Below, in pieces: positions 33,918 to 36,343 of a stretch of DNA of 36,343 nt. Under the pieces are notes generated by a model, which saw only the letters and a program-made list of their open reading frames with translations, ran no database searches and had not been told where the DNA came from. Position numbers and translations under genes: made by a program. Position 1 is the stretch's first letter, and every line of letters begins with the position of its first letter. Source of the stretch: an uncultured Campylobacteraceae bacterium (GTDB lineage: Bacteria; Campylobacterota; Campylobacteria; Campylobacterales; Arcobacteraceae); contig CAKZOX010000017.1 of NCBI GenBank assembly GCA_937138295.1, positions 1 through 36,343 on the forward strand. Reading direction: 5' to 3'.

Positions 33918-34899
33918 ATTGTTGTTCCTCCTTTGATTTGATTTTTTTTACTTCATTTAGATTTTGTTGTGAAGTTAATATTTTTATTAATGAAATTAAA
34001 AATATTAAAGGTACAAAAAGTGTTAGATTTTCTAAGGCAGCAAATAATCCAGCACCAGAAGCTAGCCAACCTATAAAAACCATATATATAGATAGTGTCT
34101 TTAAATCTTTTTTTAATAATGTCTGTAAAATCACAATATTGTAGAAAGAGATTACAAATGGATAAACTAAAGATAAAATAAATGCCTCTTGTAAAAAATA
34201 TAATAAATATGAAAAAGCAAATAAAATTACAACTAAAAGTTCTTTTTGGTTTTTTTCTATTTTAAAATATAATGCAGCGATTAAACCTATAATATGAAAT
34301 AAAGCTATTTCAAAACTATATCCATCTCTCCAAATAGAAATTGTAGTATCCCTTGATAAAGTTTCAAAAAGTGCTGAATCTAAAAAGATCCATAAACTCA
34401 TTACAAATAATGAAAAACTTTGTGTTTCATATTTGATTTCAATTATTTTATCTATAAATAATGATGAAATAAAAACAATAATTGTAAAAGATAAAGCTAA
34501 ATAAATTCTAGATTCAACTTCAAAGGTAAATAAGTAAGTTCCTAATACATAAGAAATTGCTAATGCAAATCCCATATCTACTTTAGAAGCTTTTTTAAGT
34601 TCATTTATAATTAATGGAGCCATAGCACCTACACTTATACCTAAAATAAACAGTTCTAAAAAGTTGAAATTAGGATAAAAGAAACTCATAAATAACTGTA
34701 AAATTAAAAATAATCTTATTTTATTTGAATTTGTCGCTTTAATATAATAAGCCATAACAGAGCCAATAATTCCACCAATAGGCAAAGGAGCAATTGTATA
34801 AATATTTGAGCCAAAATGTTCAGCTATTCCTGTTTGTACTATTAGTAAATAATAACATAGCTCAAAAGCTATAAATACTATTAATGGTAATCTTTGCAT
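33901..34899 (-). CDS. Multi-pass membrane protein of unknown function
   Basis: I do not recognise a family with confidence. The 332-aa protein has about ten hydrophobic segments from residue 5 to ~315 and a short Lys/Glu/Gln-rich cytoplasmic tail. The stretch APLPIGGIIGSVMAYYI with a following LELFILGISVGAMAPLII has the small-residue packing of a transporter. It could be a diverged half of a major-facilitator-like carrier or an accessory protein for the oxidase-like subunit. It has few His residues (AEHFG near residue 28 and ALFHIIGL near ~200), so a heme protein is not excluded. It overlaps its upstream neighbour by 19 bp and the YceI-like gene by 17 bp. Confidence 0.6.
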   Translation of the reverse strand: MQRLPLIVFIAFELCYYLLIVQTGIAEHFGSNIYTIAPLPIGGIIGSVMAYYIKATNSNKIRLFLILQLFMSFFYPNFNFLELFILGISVGAMAPLIINELKKASKVDMGFALAISYVLGTYLFTFEVESRIYLALSFTIIVFISSLFIDKIIEIKYETQSFSLFVMSLWIFLDSALFETLSRDTTISIWRDGYSFEIALFHIIGLIAALYFKIEKNQKELLVVILFAFSYLLYFLQEAFILSLVYPFVISFYNIVILQTLLKKDLKTLSIYMVFIGWLASGAGLFAALENLTLFVPLIFLISLIKILTSQQNLNEVKKIKSKEEQQYVQNI

Positions 34900-36341
34900 A
34901 GTAGTTCCTTTTTATGAAAGAAGATAAAATAAAATGTTGCAAAAGCCATATCAATCAAACATATTAATAAAGCTTCATAGCCAAGTGTTTTTGACATAAA
35001 TAGTGCAAAAAATATTGAACTAACAAAGACTCTAATTAGTGCTGTTAGTTTTGTAAGTATTATTTCATGTTTGATAAAAATAAATGCATATAAATGTATT
35101 AATCCAGTTGTACAAACAAAATAAAAAATAATATAAATATATTTTTCATCAAAATTAAAACCTAGATATTTATAGATAACTTGTCCAAATAAAATTAAGA
35201 TTAAACCGCCAAATCCATCACTTAAAAATCCTATAAAATTATATTTCTGTAAATTTGAGTAGTTTTGAATTGATTGTAAATTTAGAATTTTTAGATTTAC
35301 AAAAGCAATTATTGAAATGAATGTAATAACACCAAATATACTTCTAAATATCCACATATTTTCAGTTTTAAAAGTGTTGAATCCAGCTTGAGTAAATCCT
35401 GAAATAGATAAAACAACAAAAATTGAAATAATCCCTATTAAATAAAAATAGTAAAAAGAGATATTCCTTAGTTCTTTTACATACTTTACATACATTGCGA
35501 TGACCATAAAAAATACTGCAATTCCCATTGCTACGTGGGCATGGGCAACGATTAAATCATTTCTGTGAAAAAGCCATCTAATTTCAGGAATAAATAATAT
35601 ATTTCCTTCAATATCAACAAATAAAAATGCAACTATAGAAATTAATAGGGCAAGTTTTGAAAAAGTATCTATGTTGCTGTCTTTATGCCATTTATATAAA
35701 AGTGGAATATAAAATAGTGTTAAATATTGGAAAAACCATTCTTGTTCATATGATAATGGTCCTATAAATGATCTATGTAAAATAGATGCTACATATCCAA
35801 CTAAAGGAATAATCCAAAAAATATTCCATTTTGCTTTAAAATCACCTTCATTTAATAGTTTAATAATCAGATAATAAATAGGTATTAAAGCCAAACTCAT
35901 ACCTAAAGTATTGTCTCCATGTGGTCCTGATACTGTTTTTTCAACTTGACCGATTAATGGATTCATTAAAACTATAAGTGCAAATGGAGCTACTACTACA
36001 AGTCTTAAACATACTTTTATCCATAATGGTTGAGTAGAATATAACCTTATAAATTTGTATAAAGCTATAATATAAAAAAGACCTGCAAAGGCTAAAATAA
36101 AATTTAACTCATAGGGAAAATCATAGAAAGTTAAACCTCTTGTATTTCCAAAAAGAAGTGAACTTACCATAAAGATTAAAAAGATATTCCAAAATATTGT
36201 GTATAAATTTAAAAAATATATACCATCTTTACAGCTTCCAACTTCTTTATTTATTAATAAAAAAGGAAGATATGAAAGCATTAATGGAATAAAACCATAA
36301 AGCATAAGTGAAATATGCAATGAACGTATATTTGTAGGCAT
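34881..36341 (-). CDS. NorB-like heme-copper oxidase superfamily subunit I (at window edge)
   Basis: The 486-aa frame has about twelve to fourteen membrane helices. The ATG lies two bases from the window end, so a longer N-terminus cannot be excluded. Helix 1 has SLHISLMLYGFIP, matching the low-spin heme ligand position. The later WLFHRNDLIVAHAHVAMG aligns with the NorB motif in which the two His of AHxH bind the low-spin and high-spin hemes. The binuclear-centre ligands are not clear. No WVEGVWE and no HH pair of classical NOR is visible, though GPHGDNTLGM and LHRSFIG each offer one His. It may be a divergent NO reductase or an oxidase-derived protein without full activity. It is the first visible gene of the right-hand operon. 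Confidence 0.6.
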   Translation of the reverse strand: MPTNIRSLHISLMLYGFIPLMLSYLPFLLINKEVGSCKDGIYFLNLYTIFWNIFLIFMVSSLLFGNTRGLTFYDFPYELNFILAFAGLFYIIALYKFIRLYSTQPLWIKVCLRLVVVAPFALIVLMNPLIGQVEKTVSGPHGDNTLGMSLALIPIYYLIIKLLNEGDFKAKWNIFWIIPLVGYVASILHRSFIGPLSYEQEWFFQYLTLFYIPLLYKWHKDSNIDTFSKLALLISIVAFLFVDIEGNILFIPEIRWLFHRNDLIVAHAHVAMGIAVFFMVIAMYVKYVKELRNISFYYFYLIGIISIFVVLSISGFTQAGFNTFKTENMWIFRSIFGVITFISIIAFVNLKILNLQSIQNYSNLQKYNFIGFLSDGFGGLILILFGQVIYKYLGFNFDEKYIYIIFYFVCTTGLIHLYAFIFIKHEIILTKLTALIRVFVSSIFFALFMSKTLGYEALLICLIDMAFATFYFIFFHKKELLCKDYH

Positions 36342-36343
36342 TA

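Overview
The window is AT-rich chromosomal DNA from a member of the Campylobacterota, most likely Arcobacteraceae. This rests on the gyrB-dnaN-dnaA/ruvC-purN origin neighbourhood, the low GC, the HQWRQP-type and ArsS-type histidine kinases, and the dense minus-strand operons. It is a replication-origin region followed by about 28 kb of envelope, signalling and electron-transfer genes. I see no tRNA, rRNA, CRISPR array, IS element or phage gene, and no gene-free stretch longer than about 250 bp.

Positions 1-6554: the 3' end of a flavoprotein oxidoreductase, then dnaA, dnaN and gyrB reading left, and ruvC and purN reading right. The dnaA-ruvC gap carries six same-direction DnaA-box-like 9-mers (consensus TTATTCACA on the minus strand), and the dnaA-dnaN gap carries three more. 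This looks like a bipartite oriC flanking dnaA.

Positions 6557-8648: a small cysteine-free periplasmic protein, a UPF0126/TRIC-family membrane protein and an unknown secreted protein.

Positions 8670-23300 (minus strand): a compact Tad/Flp type IVb pilus operon in the order flp-tadV-tadG-tadZ-tadA-tadB-tadC-rcpC-tadE-rcpA. With almost no gap it runs on into a giant sensor kinase with four tandem substrate-binding-type domains and a REC-GGDEF response regulator. Pilus production and c-di-GMP signalling therefore appear to be transcriptionally linked.

Positions 23553-28501: a lone RraA-family gene, then a minus-strand operon of an SHP-type (DUF1924) cytochrome c, a diheme cytochrome c, a cytochrome b561 whose C-terminal diheme domain is separated by a one-base frameshift, a Spy/CpxP-like periplasmic protein, and an OmpR-type regulator with an ArsS-like kinase. 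Direct/inverted GTAAAG repeats just upstream are a candidate operator for that regulator.

Positions 28587-36341 (minus strand): another tight operon with a divergent NorB-like heme-copper oxidase subunit at the window edge, a multi-pass membrane protein, a YceI-like protein, a paralogue of the cysteine-free periplasmic protein, a YaeI/YkuE-like metallophosphoesterase, an OmpR-type two-component pair and a membrane-bound HD-GYP protein. The window thus carries one candidate c-di-GMP synthase and one candidate c-di-GMP phosphodiesterase, each attached to a different sensory operon.
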